DNA from: an uncultured Bacteroidales bacterium
GTDB taxonomy: Bacteria > Bacteroidota > Bacteroidia > Bacteroidales > Bacteroidaceae
Assembly: GCA_902789725.1 (NCBI GenBank)
Contig: CADAPC010000021.1
Location: forward strand, 30,485-94,484
Length of the DNA: 64,000 nt
Reading direction: 5' to 3'
The notes beneath the pieces were generated by a model that was not told where the DNA came from, ran no database searches, and saw nothing but the letters and a program-made list of their open reading frames with translations. The position numbers and the translations under genes are program-made. How positions within the stretch are numbered: the stretch's first letter is position 1; each line of letters opens with the position of its first letter. Shown in pieces: positions 26,531 through 35,804 of this stretch.

Positions 26531-27820
26531 TTAATAGCTAATGTCGATGACAGGACGGAGTTTGATTTGACTGCCAAATGGTGTGGTGCCTGTATTGAAA
26601 GTATATGTATTACCGTCTTTTAGTGTATAGCCCCATCCGAAAGTGGAATTGATGGTACAGAAATAAATGGGAGAAATGTTGTTGTCAAATATCACAACAA
26701 GGGGGGATTCTTTGCTGAATATCTCAGTCTCTGCAGAAGTAGGCAGTCGCCAAGTCCCCTCAATGCCTGTAGGCTTCTCTAAGTTGGTCATAGGCTCGAT
26801 TGTGGCTTGCTGCCATGCAGCGGCATCAGTTGTGTTGTTAGGAACAACGTATGAGATGGATTTCTTTGACAACAGTACAGCCGTGCGGGCAGTTGTGTTG
26901 ACCGACACGCAATAGTATCCATTGCATTTCTGACCCGCAACAGGTGCGTAGGTCAGCTGGTTGTCTTTGTTGAGTTCGAAATCTATGCTGCCATCTTCAC
27001 CCCATTCAGAGGCAGAAAGAGTGCAGGAGAGGGTAGCTCCATGCGCCACGTTATAAGCACCGCTGATGGTATAGTGCTTGTTGGCGAGCATGGCTGTTTC
27101 GGCAGTATAAGAGAATCCTGATGTCCCTTCTGGTGAGGTCAACGAGACATTCACCATAGGTGTTCTTTTTGATGGGAAGAGCATCTGGTTAGGAGTGGCT
27201 TTCCAAGTGGTTCCATCAGTTTGCTTTGTGAGGGAGACGATGTAACTTTCGGACGGAGAGGTGGGGTAGGTGCCATCGAACGACATGGTGCTGTAGAAAG
27301 GTGAGAGTGACACCTCTACCTTCGTGACATCTGTTGGCATATTGGTTATGATTACCTGGTCGATGCAGAGCACTTTGCGGTCGAGAGTGAGATTCAGGTC
27401 TCGCTCTTCACCGTCTTCCACTGTAATGTCGGTTTGTTTCTGTAGCAAATCTCCCATCAGTTTTCCTGCCTGACGCGCAATGACGCTGGTGGTAGTGGCT
27501 TCTTCTTGTGAAGGAAAGATGAATCGCGAGAGGTCGCTGCCGCCGAAAGCATAAATGCTGTAAGTGCCAGCGGATAGTTTTGTAGTTACTTCTGTGTTGT
27601 CAGCATCGGTAGAAAGCCGTTGCACACAGGCACCTGATGAGTTGAAAATGTAAATGAACCCTTCTGTCACGTTGTTGTCATCACCAGTACGGGTGGAAAG
27701 CGTGATACTTGCATTTTCTTTTTCTTGTGAAGAAAGTTCAATGTTTTCGTCCAATGAGACTTTCTCGCAGGAAGTGCACATCAATATAACACAGAGTGCT
27801 GTAGGTAGTTTGATTTTCAT
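26531..27820 (-). CDS. fimbria-type surface lipoprotein with FISUMP-like C-terminus
   Basis: A 429-residue exported protein, probably a lipoprotein (signal ends CTSC, Cys18). Residues about 35-300 have the FimB/Mfa2-like layout: ASITLSTRTGDDNNVTEGFI, YSIYAFGGSDLSR, and LNLTLDRKVLCIDQVIITNM. The final 130 residues (WRLPTSAETEIFSKE, then a WGYTLKDGNTYTF and KLRPVIDISY end) resemble the C-terminal domain of the lipoprotein at 7836. It is the first gene of a two-gene unit with its own promoter. It probably acts at the cell surface; what it binds is unknown. Confidence 0.65.
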   Translation of the reverse strand: MKIKLPTALCVILMCTSCEKVSLDENIELSSQEKENASITLSTRTGDDNNVTEGFIYIFNSSGACVQRLSTDADNTEVTTKLSAGTYSIYAFGGSDLSRFIFPSQEEATTTSVIARQAGKLMGDLLQKQTDITVEDGEERDLNLTLDRKVLCIDQVIITNMPTDVTKVEVSLSPFYSTMSFDGTYPTSPSESYIVSLTKQTDGTTWKATPNQMLFPSKRTPMVNVSLTSPEGTSGFSYTAETAMLANKHYTISGAYNVAHGATLSCTLSASEWGEDGSIDFELNKDNQLTYAPVAGQKCNGYYCVSVNTTARTAVLLSKKSISYVVPNNTTDAAAWQQATIEPMTNLEKPTGIEGTWRLPTSAETEIFSKESPLVVIFDNNISPIYFCTINSTFGWGYTLKDGNTYTFNTGTTPFGSQIKLRPVIDISY

Positions 27821-27841
27821 TGCTAAGTATTAGTTTTTTTG

Positions 27842-27872
27842 CAAATTTAAAGATAAAAGGGTATTGTACAAA
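27842..27872 (-). promoter_or_regulatory. complete Bacteroidota promoter for the fimbrial lipoprotein pair
   Basis: On the minus strand TTTG (27872-27869), a 19-bp spacer, and TAAATTTG (27849-27842), 22 bp before the ATG at 27820. This is a full -33/-7 match. Confidence 0.75.
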
Positions 27873-27955
27873 GCGAAAAGAAGAAAAAAATGATGTTTAT
27901 GATGAAATTTATTGAGTAAAGTCATATTTGATAGTTCCCCAAATACATTTATTCA

Positions 27956-30900
27956 TCATGTTTGTACATTATTCCAGTAAAAGTGGAATTCTGTAAGGAT
28001 TCTGGTTGTTTCCTCGTTGGTTGGGAGACAGTATGTGTTGCTAAGGCTCTTGATGATGTCGAGATAGTGGAGCAGGGGAGTCAGCCAATCGTGGTTGATA
28101 GGAGTGGTAAGTGCCTGTGTGATGATTTTTTTGAATTGTTCGTCACTGACTGCCGTTACATGTCCTTTGCGGTTCAAACATGCTGCCAAAGTTGTGGTGT
28201 GAGGGTTGTAGGGTGAAAGAACTTTTCTGCTATCTGCATGACGGGTCAGCAAGAGAATGGCTCGTGCCGTATCATCGGTTCGAGAAAGGACGATGGGTAG
28301 CTTGCCCAGTGCTTGTGGATATACCCCAAGTTCCCGCAGTGCCTCTAATGCCTTTTGTAATGTTGTGTAAGTGCCGTTAGATGGCATTAGGTTGCCTATT
28401 CGCATCACGCACCCTTGCAGACTTCCCGTCTTGATGGCTTGGAGTACATCCTGTTCAGCAATAGACTTCGAGCGGATATAGGCATTGGCGGTATGAGGGA
28501 TAATACCCAAGGTGGACACATGTATGAGTCGTGTACCCTTGGTTTGGCAAAAATTGATAATGTTTCTGGTGCCATCAATGTTAGTGGCTTCGATGTCGTT
28601 GCCAGCCGCAAAGTGGCGAGTGTCTGCTGCACAGTGGATGACCATCTCAATGTCCACAGGGAAAGACCACGGAGAAAGGCTGAACAAATCACCAACCACT
28701 GGTATGATTCGAATGCTTTGTTCTCTGCCAGGTTCGTATCCGCAGTGATTACGAAGAGCTTCAAGTACTCGTTCAAAGGCATGATGTTCATCATGAGCCC
28801 GAACAAGGCAATAGGCAAGTCCTGGCTCTGTGTTTAAGTAAGTTTTCAGGATGTGGCTACCCAGCAAACCTGTTGCTCCTGTGAGCAGAAGGTGGGGGGT
28901 ATGGGGCTTATGGGACTCATGGGACCTATAGGACTCATGGAACTCATGGGACTCATGGGTCTTATAGGTTTCATGGGAGCAGTGGGCGCGATTGGCAAGC
29001 TGGCGAGGTGTGGGGTAAGTGAAGATGTCGCCATAGGTGAGTGCTTGGCCTTGCTGCTGGGCAGCGGCTACGAGGGTGGTAGCAAGGATGGAACTGCCGC
29101 CAAGGTGGAAGAAATTGTCGGTAGGAGATACTTGTTCCGCTCCAGTCACTTGTTCAAAGAGCCGGCACCATGTCCATTCTTCCTCGTTGATTGGTTTCTC
29201 GTAGTGGATTTCCTTTTGAGGTAAAGGAAGGGAACTGTAATCGATTTTTCCTGTAGTGGAGAGGGGCATTTCATCGAGCGGGATAAGGTAGTCGGGCATC
29301 ATGTACGGGGGGAGCGTTTTGCTTAGCTCTTCTCTCACGAAGGAAGGGGATACGTTTCCTTCTTTTGGGAAAGTTTCCACCTTGGAGGAAATATCTGTCT
29401 TTAGATAATAAGCGCAAAGGCGGTCAATGCCATTCACTTTTTGTATAGCGGCAGCGGCCGTTTGTACGCCTTGCACTAGTTGAAGTTGATGCTCAATCTC
29501 CTCTAATTCGATACGGTAGCCGTGAAGTTTGATTTGGCGATCTTTTCTCCCCATGTATTCTAATTCGCCTGTTGGGGTCCATCGGACGAGGTCGCCAGTG
29601 CAATAGACTTTCGTTTCAAGTTTTGGAACCTCGCAGAATACACTTGAAGTCTCCTTTGGTCGCTTCCAATATCCATCTGCCATTTGAGGACCTGCGAGGC
29701 ACAATTCACCAGTCTCTCCTTGAGGAACAAGATGGTGCCAAGAATCCAATACGTAGGCAGCGAGGTTAGGGAAGGGGCGTCCGATAAGGGTGGAGGTTTT
29801 ACTGTAGGTGGCATCGACAGTGAACTCTGTGGGTCCGTAGGTGTTGAATATTTGCGGTTGGGTAGCAGGCACTTTGGCTAATCGCTCACCACCTAAACAG
29901 AGATATTGCATAGGGAGAGGAAATTGTTCAGCTAATGCTGTGCCGAGGTGGGTGGTATAACAACCGCCTGTAATGCGATGGGTGATGAGGAACTCATGTA
30001 TTTGGGGCAGACTTCGACGTATGGCTTCGGGCATGATGTGGACGCTCCCCCCTACCGTGAGGACAGGGAAGATGTCTTCGACCGAAGCATCGAAAGCGAC
30101 AGATGAATGGCAACTGATGCGGCTCTCAGCCGTCAAGTGCCACAGGTGGACAATGCTCTGAATGAGGTTGAGTTTGGCTCGGTGGGAAATCATTACCCCT
30201 TTAGGGCGGCCTGTTGTTCCTGACGTATAGATAATGTATGCCAGGTCGGTTGGGAGGGGGAAGCCGGCTTCAGTGTCGTTCGTTCGCGAGAGGTCTTCAT
30301 CCTGTTCGTCCCCATTTATGACTATTTTCACTTCTGCATCCTGCTTTACTTCCTCCTTTCGTCGCTTTGGCCAAGTGGAATCGATGGGTACGTACGCGGC
30401 TCCGATACGCTGGGTGGCAAGGGCTGCCACCACGAATTGGGTGCATTGCCCGGCTGTGATAGCTACGTGGTCACCTCTTCCTATCCCTTTCGCCCTTAGG
30501 TAATGAGCCACTTGGTTTGAACGGCGGTTCAAGTCATTGTAGGTTAATGTGAGGATTCCGTCGGTTACTGCTAAAGCATCAGGGGTGGCCTTTGCTTGCT
30601 GAAGGAAGAGGCTCACGAAGGTTTGGCTTTTGTCGTACTCCAGGAATTCGCCTTGCCCTAATTGTATGAGTGCCGTCTGCTTTTCAGAACCGACAATCTC
30701 AATGTCAGCGAGTGTGCCATCGGGATGACGCATAAGGCTTTCCGTACAGGTGGCCACAGCGTTTGCTATGCGTTCCAATCGCTCTTCACTCCATCTGGCT
30801 CCACTCCCTTCTGTGCGCACTTCATAGTGTTTATCTTTCAGATAGATGGTGCAGCTGAGATCGTTTTTAGTGGTTCCTTGCACCAATTGGTAGCCAGTGG

Positions 30901-31978
30901 TAAGCTTTCCGCCTGTTGTGGTTTGTTCAAGAATGTTGTGACCTTGGAATGCAAAGGTTACTGAGGGTGTCTTGTGTAAGTCGCGGCACAGATGTGTGAG
31001 GGGATAGGTGTGGTGGCGAACACAACCGATAAGCCATCGTCGCAGTTGTCTGGTGAAATCTTTTGTGTTCAAATCTTTCTCCACCTTTGCCACCACAGGG
31101 AGAGAACAGACGAACATGCCGTAAGCATTGGTGAGTCGGCGGTCTGTGCGGCCATGAGTGAGCGAGGCGAAGGCTACCGTTTCCTCTCTGCTGAGTTTTG
31201 ACAGCACGATGCTGAAAGACGCTATGAATAGGAGGTTTTGCGACACTCCTTGCTCTTGGCACCAATGGTCAACACGCGTCGCTTCTATTTGTGCAGTTGC
31301 TTCAAGATGCGGTCCCCAAGGATTTGCCACAGGAGCGGAGAGGCTTGTGAACGTCACTTCGCTCATTTGTTGATGAAAGTACTCTGCATCTTTCTTATAT
31401 TGTTCGCTTCCTGTCAGCGCATTCTCAGCAATGGCATGCTCATAAAGTCCGTACGTCTGTTTCGCAAGTGCTGCATCTTCGTAAGCAGCAGGCAGGTCTT
31501 TGGCTAAGAAGGCTCGGGAAAGGGTGATGCCGTCGCTCAGTAGGTGGTGTATGTCGTAGAGCAGGTAGTTGTGGACTTCTGTCTCTATGATTTCAAAACG
31601 GACGAAAGGTGTTGAAAGACCGTTTAGCCAGGTCTCTGTGTGTCCGTTTGGCACAACTTCTTGTACAACAAACGGACGCACAAAACCACACTGTATGTAG
31701 TTTTGTGTATCCGCTTCTGTCATTCGCATTCTCGTAAGGGGCAACGGAAGCGTAGGGTCATTCCATTGGCGTGGTTCTCCGTCTTCCTCTATCCGAAACA
31801 GGGTGTGCAGTTCCTTCCTCTGAGTCCAAATTGTCCGTAAGGCAGCTTCCAACCTGTCAAGGTCGATGTCCTTTCCGAAGGGCACCACCGCTGGCAGGTT
31901 GTAAGCAACGGATGTGGGGTTGGCTATCCAAGCGTGCCACACCTCTATTTGTCCTTGCAGTAGGGGATAGGTTTTCAT
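27956..31978 (-). CDS. single-module non-ribosomal peptide synthetase, C-A-T-R architecture
   Basis: A 1340-residue synthetase with four domains. Condensation (about 1-440): LLQGQIEVWHAW and an intact active-site HHLLSDG (144-150). Adenylation (about 455-940): IIYTSGTTGRPKGV near 580, NTYGPTEFTVDATY, and the lysine in STTGKIDYSSL. Thiolation: FFHLGGSSILA, with the phosphopantetheine Ser near 962. Terminal reductase (about 1030-1340): LLTGATGLLGSH for NAD(P)H and a YIRSK catalytic pair near 1166-1170. It should join an acyl or aminoacyl unit to one amino acid and release an aldehyde or alcohol. Specificity residues read by eye (D-A-E-C-C-G-T-V-D-K) hint at a polar or basic amino acid. Start 31978 is preferred to a GTG seven codons upstream. 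No transporter or phosphopantetheinyl transferase is nearby. Confidence 0.93.
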   Translation of the reverse strand: MKTYPLLQGQIEVWHAWIANPTSVAYNLPAVVPFGKDIDLDRLEAALRTIWTQRKELHTLFRIEEDGEPRQWNDPTLPLPLTRMRMTEADTQNYIQCGFVRPFVVQEVVPNGHTETWLNGLSTPFVRFEIIETEVHNYLLYDIHHLLSDGITLSRAFLAKDLPAAYEDAALAKQTYGLYEHAIAENALTGSEQYKKDAEYFHQQMSEVTFTSLSAPVANPWGPHLEATAQIEATRVDHWCQEQGVSQNLLFIASFSIVLSKLSREETVAFASLTHGRTDRRLTNAYGMFVCSLPVVAKVEKDLNTKDFTRQLRRWLIGCVRHHTYPLTHLCRDLHKTPSVTFAFQGHNILEQTTTGGKLTTGYQLVQGTTKNDLSCTIYLKDKHYEVRTEGSGARWSEERLERIANAVATCTESLMRHPDGTLADIEIVGSEKQTALIQLGQGEFLEYDKSQTFVSLFLQQAKATPDALAVTDGILTLTYNDLNRRSNQVAHYLRAKGIGRGDHVAITAGQCTQFVVAALATQRIGAAYVPIDSTWPKRRKEEVKQDAEVKIVINGDEQDEDLSRTNDTEAGFPLPTDLAYIIYTSGTTGRPKGVMISHRAKLNLIQSIVHLWHLTAESRISCHSSVAFDASVEDIFPVLTVGGSVHIMPEAIRRSLPQIHEFLITHRITGGCYTTHLGTALAEQFPLPMQYLCLGGERLAKVPATQPQIFNTYGPTEFTVDATYSKTSTLIGRPFPNLAAYVLDSWHHLVPQGETGELCLAGPQMADGYWKRPKETSSVFCEVPKLETKVYCTGDLVRWTPTGELEYMGRKDRQIKLHGYRIELEEIEHQLQLVQGVQTAAAAIQKVNGIDRLCAYYLKTDISSKVETFPKEGNVSPSFVREELSKTLPPYMMPDYLIPLDEMPLSTTGKIDYSSLPLPQKEIHYEKPINEEEWTWCRLFEQVTGAEQVSPTDNFFHLGGSSILATTLVAAAQQQGQALTYGDIFTYPTPRQLANRAHCSHETYKTHESHEFHESYRSHESHKPHTPHLLLTGATGLLGSHILKTYLNTEPGLAYCLVRAHDEHHAFERVLEALRNHCGYEPGREQSIRIIPVVGDLFSLSPWSFPVDIEMVIHCAADTRHFAAGNDIEATNIDGTRNIINFCQTKGTRLIHVSTLGIIPHTANAYIRSKSIAEQDVLQAIKTGSLQGCVMRIGNLMPSNGTYTTLQKALEALRELGVYPQALGKLPIVLSRTDDTARAILLLTRHADSRKVLSPYNPHTTTLAACLNRKGHVTAVSDEQFKKIITQALTTPINHDWLTPLLHYLDIIKSLSNTYCLPTNEETTRILTEFHFYWNNVQT
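28895..28975 (-). repeat. nine 9-bp in-frame repeats coding a His/Glu/Ser linker
   Basis: Nine imperfect 9-bp units in the synthetase gene code for tripeptides HET, YKT, HES, HEF, HES, YRS, HES, HKP, HTP (residues about 1002-1028), exactly between the thiolation and reductase domains. Change in copy number would keep the frame and alter linker length. Confidence 0.9.
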
Positions 31979-32028
31979 TTGCCGCAGAGAAGAACCCACA
32001 TCTATATATAATTATATGTGTAGGTCGG

Positions 32029-33366
32029 TTAGAGAAAGTCGATGGTTTGTACGAGCTTGTTGCTGTTGGAGCCTTTGATGAGGATGAGCCGTCCTTGGGG
32101 CTTATTTGCAGAGAGGGCGGATTTCACCTCCTCCACATTAGCAAAGAGGCGGTAAGAATCAGGGTGTTCTGTCTTTGCAAATTCCTCTCCGACGAGCCAA
32201 ACGGTTTCCATGTCACTGCTTTTCAGCTGCTCAACAATTCGCTGATGCTCCTCATGGCTCACTTCGCCCAATTCGCCCATCTGCCCAAGAATGCACATCT
32301 TGTGGGGAGCAGGGATAAGTGCGAAGTTATCTAACGCAGCTTTCATCGAGGTGGGATTTGCATTGTAGGCATCCACCACCAGCTTGTTATCTTTGGTGAC
32401 GGTGAGTTGGCTTCGATTGTTCGAAGGAGTATAATCCTCCAGTGCTTGGCAAATGTCTTGGGCGGGCACTTGGAAGAAGGTTCCTATGCAGGCTGCGGCC
32501 AAAGCATTGTCGAGATTGTAGCTGCCAATCAGTTTGGTCAGTACCGTCATCGGTTGGGAGTCTGCTTCATGAGGTATTTCGTTGCTGGTGCCGTAACGCT
32601 TCCACTCGAACTTGAGAAAGGGGGTGCACTCCACAAGTTTGCCCTCTACCAGCAAATTCTCGTTTTGGCTTTGATGTCCGTACTTGACGAGGGTCAGATT
32701 CTGACTGATGCGCTTGAGATAAGGATTGTCATTGTTGATGAAAGCTGTGCCTTTGATTTCGCGGAGAAAATCGTAAAGTTCCCCTTTTGTGCGGATGACC
32801 CCTTCGAATGAGCCGAAACCCAGCAGGTGAGCCTTTCCCACGTTGGTGATGATGCCAAAGTCGGGCAGGACAATGTTCACCAGCGTTTTGATTTCGCCTG
32901 GGTGGTTGGCACCCATCTCAATGACGGCTATGTTGTGTTCCTTGCGTAGTTGCAGCAGCGTCTTGGGCACTCCGATGTGGTTGTTGAAATTGCCTTGCGT
33001 GTAGAGCACGTTGTATTTCTTCTTCAGCACGGTGGCAATCAGTTCTTTGGTTGTGGTTTTACCGTTGGTGCCTGTGATGCCGATGATGGTGGTTCCGAGG
33101 TGAACCCTGTGGTATTTGGCTAACTGCTGAAGGGTGGTAAGAACGTCATCCACAAGAATGAGCCGGTCGTCTCCCTCCGTGTCATATTCTTTTTCATCGA
33201 TGACGGCATAGGCGGCTCCTTGCTCCAAGGCCGTTTTGGCGTATGCGTTGCCGTCGAAGGTTTCGCCTTTTAATGCGAAAAACATAGAGCCTTCAGGCAC
33301 ATTGCGGCTGTCGGTGGTGACTGTCGGGTGTTGCAAGAAGAGTTCGTAGAGATCTTTTATTTCCAT
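32029..33366 (-). CDS. murF: UDP-N-acetylmuramoyl-tripeptide--D-alanyl-D-alanine ligase
   Basis: A 445-residue Mur ligase that adds D-Ala-D-Ala to the peptidoglycan precursor in the cytoplasm. The ATP loop GITGTNGKTTTKELI, the region IEMGANHPGEIKTLVNI and the C-terminal DAYNANPTSMKAAL are typical of MurF. The N-terminal domain (VTTDSRNVPEGSMFFALKGE) binds the UDP substrate. The ATG overlaps the end of cdaA by one base, and the synthetase gene follows 50 bp downstream. The coupling of a wall-building ligase with diadenylate cyclase fits the known role of c-di-AMP in envelope stress. Confidence 0.97.
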   Translation of the reverse strand: MEIKDLYELFLQHPTVTTDSRNVPEGSMFFALKGETFDGNAYAKTALEQGAAYAVIDEKEYDTEGDDRLILVDDVLTTLQQLAKYHRVHLGTTIIGITGTNGKTTTKELIATVLKKKYNVLYTQGNFNNHIGVPKTLLQLRKEHNIAVIEMGANHPGEIKTLVNIVLPDFGIITNVGKAHLLGFGSFEGVIRTKGELYDFLREIKGTAFINNDNPYLKRISQNLTLVKYGHQSQNENLLVEGKLVECTPFLKFEWKRYGTSNEIPHEADSQPMTVLTKLIGSYNLDNALAAACIGTFFQVPAQDICQALEDYTPSNNRSQLTVTKDNKLVVDAYNANPTSMKAALDNFALIPAPHKMCILGQMGELGEVSHEEHQRIVEQLKSSDMETVWLVGEEFAKTEHPDSYRLFANVEEVKSALSANKPQGRLILIKGSNSNKLVQTIDFL

Positions 33367-34139
33367 TATTTCAGTGCATTGATTAAATAGCTTTCCAACT
33401 CGTTGCTGGCAAGTCGCAGATGGAACTCCCCGCCTTGTGCTACGCTGATGGCCCCTGTTTCCTCGCTGACGATGATGGCTATGGCATCGCTCTGCGACGT
33501 GATTCCAAGGGCAGCACGATGGCGAAGCCCGAGTTCCTTGGGTATGTTCAAGTTATGGCTTACTGGCAAGATACAGCCTGCTGCCATTATTCGGTTGTGG
33601 CTGATGATGACGGCTCCGTCGTGGAGTGGAGAATTCTTAAAGAAGATGTTCTTGATGAGTTCTGTGCTGATGTTTGCGTCGATAGTTTCGCCCGACTTCA
33701 CAATGTCGTTGAGTGACATCTCGCGCTCGATGATGATGAGGGCTCCAACCAAATTCTTGCTCATGTAGTCGCAGGCGAGCACGATGCGCATAAGCTGTTG
33801 GTCGGCATGCTCGTTTTCAGTAGCGATATTTCGCGTTTGGAAGAATTTGATAATCTTACTCAGGCGATGTTGCGAGCCAATGGTGAGGAAGAAACGGCGT
33901 ATCTCTTCTTGGAAGAGGACAATCAGGGCGAGCACTCCGACACTGACCAGTTTGTCGAAGATGCTTCCTAACAGTTTCATCTCCAACATTTGCGAGACGA
34001 CAATCCAGGTGACGATGAAGACGAGGATGCCGTAGAAGACGTTTAGCGAACCTGATGACTTCATCAGTCGCCATACGTAGAAGAGCATCAAGGCTACAAG
34101 AAGAATGTCTATCGCATCTTTTATACCAAATTCAAACAT
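33366..34139 (-). CDS. cdaA: membrane diadenylate cyclase (c-di-AMP synthase)
   Basis: A 257-residue CdaA-type enzyme that makes cyclic di-AMP from two ATP. Three N-terminal helices (about residues 8-80) are followed by the DAC domain with its two signatures DGAVIISHN and GLRHRAALG, and the SEETGAISVAQGGE segment. The CdaR regulator found next to it in Firmicutes is absent. It lies 22 bp after folP and shares one base with murF, so it belongs to a tightly packed operon. By family it controls K+ and osmotic homeostasis. Confidence 0.95.
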   Translation of the reverse strand: MFEFGIKDAIDILLVALMLFYVWRLMKSSGSLNVFYGILVFIVTWIVVSQMLEMKLLGSIFDKLVSVGVLALIVLFQEEIRRFFLTIGSQHRLSKIIKFFQTRNIATENEHADQQLMRIVLACDYMSKNLVGALIIIEREMSLNDIVKSGETIDANISTELIKNIFFKNSPLHDGAVIISHNRIMAAGCILPVSHNLNIPKELGLRHRAALGITSQSDAIAIIVSEETGAISVAQGGEFHLRLASNELESYLINALK

Positions 34140-34161
34140 ATCGAAGGGGGCTTAATTGTTA

Positions 34162-35010
34162 TCAGGACGCTAAGGTTTTAGTGACGATTTTTAACACTTC
34201 CACACAGGGTTTTACATCGTGTACCCGCAGGATGTTTGCTCCTTTCTGCAAGGCCAGTGCATTGAGCACGCTTGTGCCATTAAGGGCTTCCTCAGGGCTA
34301 CATTGGAGCAAGCGGTGCACCATGCTTTTGCGCGAGAAGCCTACGAGGAGGGGGAGTTGAAACAATTGTAACCTGTCTTGATGGTGCAGTAAGTGGTAGT
34401 TGTCTTCTAAGGTCTTCCCGAATCCGTAGCCAGGATCGAGGATGATGTCCTTCTGCCCAAGGTCTCTCAGTTTTTGAACTCGCTCAGCAAAGTAGAGCAG
34501 CACCTCCTTCATCACGTCTTCGTAATGGGGAGCTTGCTGCATGGTTTGAGGAGTTCCTTTCATGTGCATGAGCACGTAGGGGACACCCAGCTTGGCGACA
34601 GTGGGGAACATGTCTTTGTCCAGTTCCCCTCCTGAGATGTCGTTGATGATGTTGGCTCCCATTTCTTCAACTGCAGCCTTCGCAATGTCTGCACGAAAGG
34701 TGTCGATGCTGACGGGAATGTCAGGAGCCGTTTCTCTCACCACCCTCATGGCTCGCCTCAGCCGTTCCATTTCTTCAGCGGGCGACACATCTTCCGCACC
34801 TGGTCGTGAGGAGCAAGCCCCAACATCAATGATGTCCCCTCCTTCAGCCACAATTTGCTGCACGCGCTCACGTATGGCTCCCTCTGTCTGCACCCGGCTC
34901 GCTGCATAGAACGAGTCGGGCGTAGCGTTGAGTATGCCCATCACTTTCGGCTTGGACAGGTCGAGCAATCGACCTCCTACATTGAGTGTATATGGTGTCA
35001 GAAGGTCCAC
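34162..35010 (-). CDS. folP: dihydropteroate synthase
   Basis: A 282-residue enzyme of folate synthesis that joins p-aminobenzoate to dihydropterin pyrophosphate; it is the sulfonamide target. Motifs are KVMGILNATPDSF, GADIIDVGACSSRPG-like IIDVGACSSRPGAEDVS, VSIDTFRADIAKAA, INDISGG, and DPGYGFGKTLEDN. The start is GTG 35010, which overlaps the end of the DUF5020 gene by 13 bp; no ATG lies before the first motif. cdaA follows by 22 bp, a neighbour order I recall from other Bacteroidota. Confidence 0.96.
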   Translation of the reverse strand: MDLLTPYTLNVGGRLLDLSKPKVMGILNATPDSFYAASRVQTEGAIRERVQQIVAEGGDIIDVGACSSRPGAEDVSPAEEMERLRRAMRVVRETAPDIPVSIDTFRADIAKAAVEEMGANIINDISGGELDKDMFPTVAKLGVPYVLMHMKGTPQTMQQAPHYEDVMKEVLLYFAERVQKLRDLGQKDIILDPGYGFGKTLEDNYHLLHHQDRLQLFQLPLLVGFSRKSMVHRLLQCSPEEALNGTSVLNALALQKGANILRVHDVKPCVEVLKIVTKTLAS

Positions 35011-35723
35011 TTCAGGGCTAAGGTTGGGTTGATGAAGAACGACTTGTCGTTGCAGGTGTTATAGACGAAATTGTTGCTTATCTCCACCTCTGTACCGATG
35101 CTCAGGTTTGTTTTCTCCAATCCTTTGATGCTGTTGAAGTTGTACCAAAACTGTGGTTCTGTGAGCAGAACGAGCTGTCCGTGCCCATTGGCCTTTTCCC
35201 CGCGCCAGAGGTCGATGAAGCCTGTGAAGGTGCAAGCCTTGTTGGCAAAGGTGGTGCTCCACACGCCTGTGAGCTGGCAGCTGGCATAGGAGCGCGTGTT
35301 TTCGTAGCTCTTAAAATAGTGCTTGTACATGAGCTGCACGGAGTAGGTTTTGGAAAAGTCCTCCGAATGCCCGTTCCATGCGGCACCAATCAAGCCCGAT
35401 TGCTGGAAACTGCCAAAGCGGTTCAGGCCTCCGTCGTACTCGATGTGGGCAGCGAAGGGAGATTGCTTGCCGAGGTTAAACTCGCGCGAGATTTCGGCGT
35501 ATGCTCCTTCCGTGAATTTGCGGCTGAAGTCGATATCCACGAAATAGAACCAAGAACCCCATTGGTCGGCCTTGAATTGTTCAAGAGTCATGGTCAGTTT
35601 CTGACGGCCAGCTTCTTCGTCAGGATAGAGTGAACGCCCGAAATCGTAGTGGAACTGAATGTCTTGTGCATTCATGCTGATGGCTGCCAGAATGAGCAGC
35701 GCAGAGAGAATGATCTTGTTCAT
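34998..35723 (-). CDS. DUF5020 / Tsx-like outer-membrane channel protein
   Basis: A 241-residue exported protein with a signal peptide (MNKIILSALLILAAISMNAQ). The body is a run of amphipathic strands with aromatic girdles (WGSWFYFVDIDFSRKFTEGA, YASCQLTGVWSTTFANKACT) and a terminal Phe (LALKWTF), as expected of an outer-membrane barrel. The pattern DIQFHYDFGR is that of DUF5020, related to nucleoside-specific Tsx channels. It stands 81 bp after a uracil-type permease and near a purine permease, which supports a role in bringing nucleosides or bases across the outer membrane. Confidence 0.75.
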   Translation of the reverse strand: MNKIILSALLILAAISMNAQDIQFHYDFGRSLYPDEEAGRQKLTMTLEQFKADQWGSWFYFVDIDFSRKFTEGAYAEISREFNLGKQSPFAAHIEYDGGLNRFGSFQQSGLIGAAWNGHSEDFSKTYSVQLMYKHYFKSYENTRSYASCQLTGVWSTTFANKACTFTGFIDLWRGEKANGHGQLVLLTEPQFWYNFNSIKGLEKTNLSIGTEVEISNNFVYNTCNDKSFFINPTLALKWTF

Positions 35724-35804
35724 AATTATGTGTTTATTTAGTGATGATTTGTAATGAATGAATACTTAGCAGAGGGGTTCGCACATGCTGAACATTGCTG
35801 CCCT

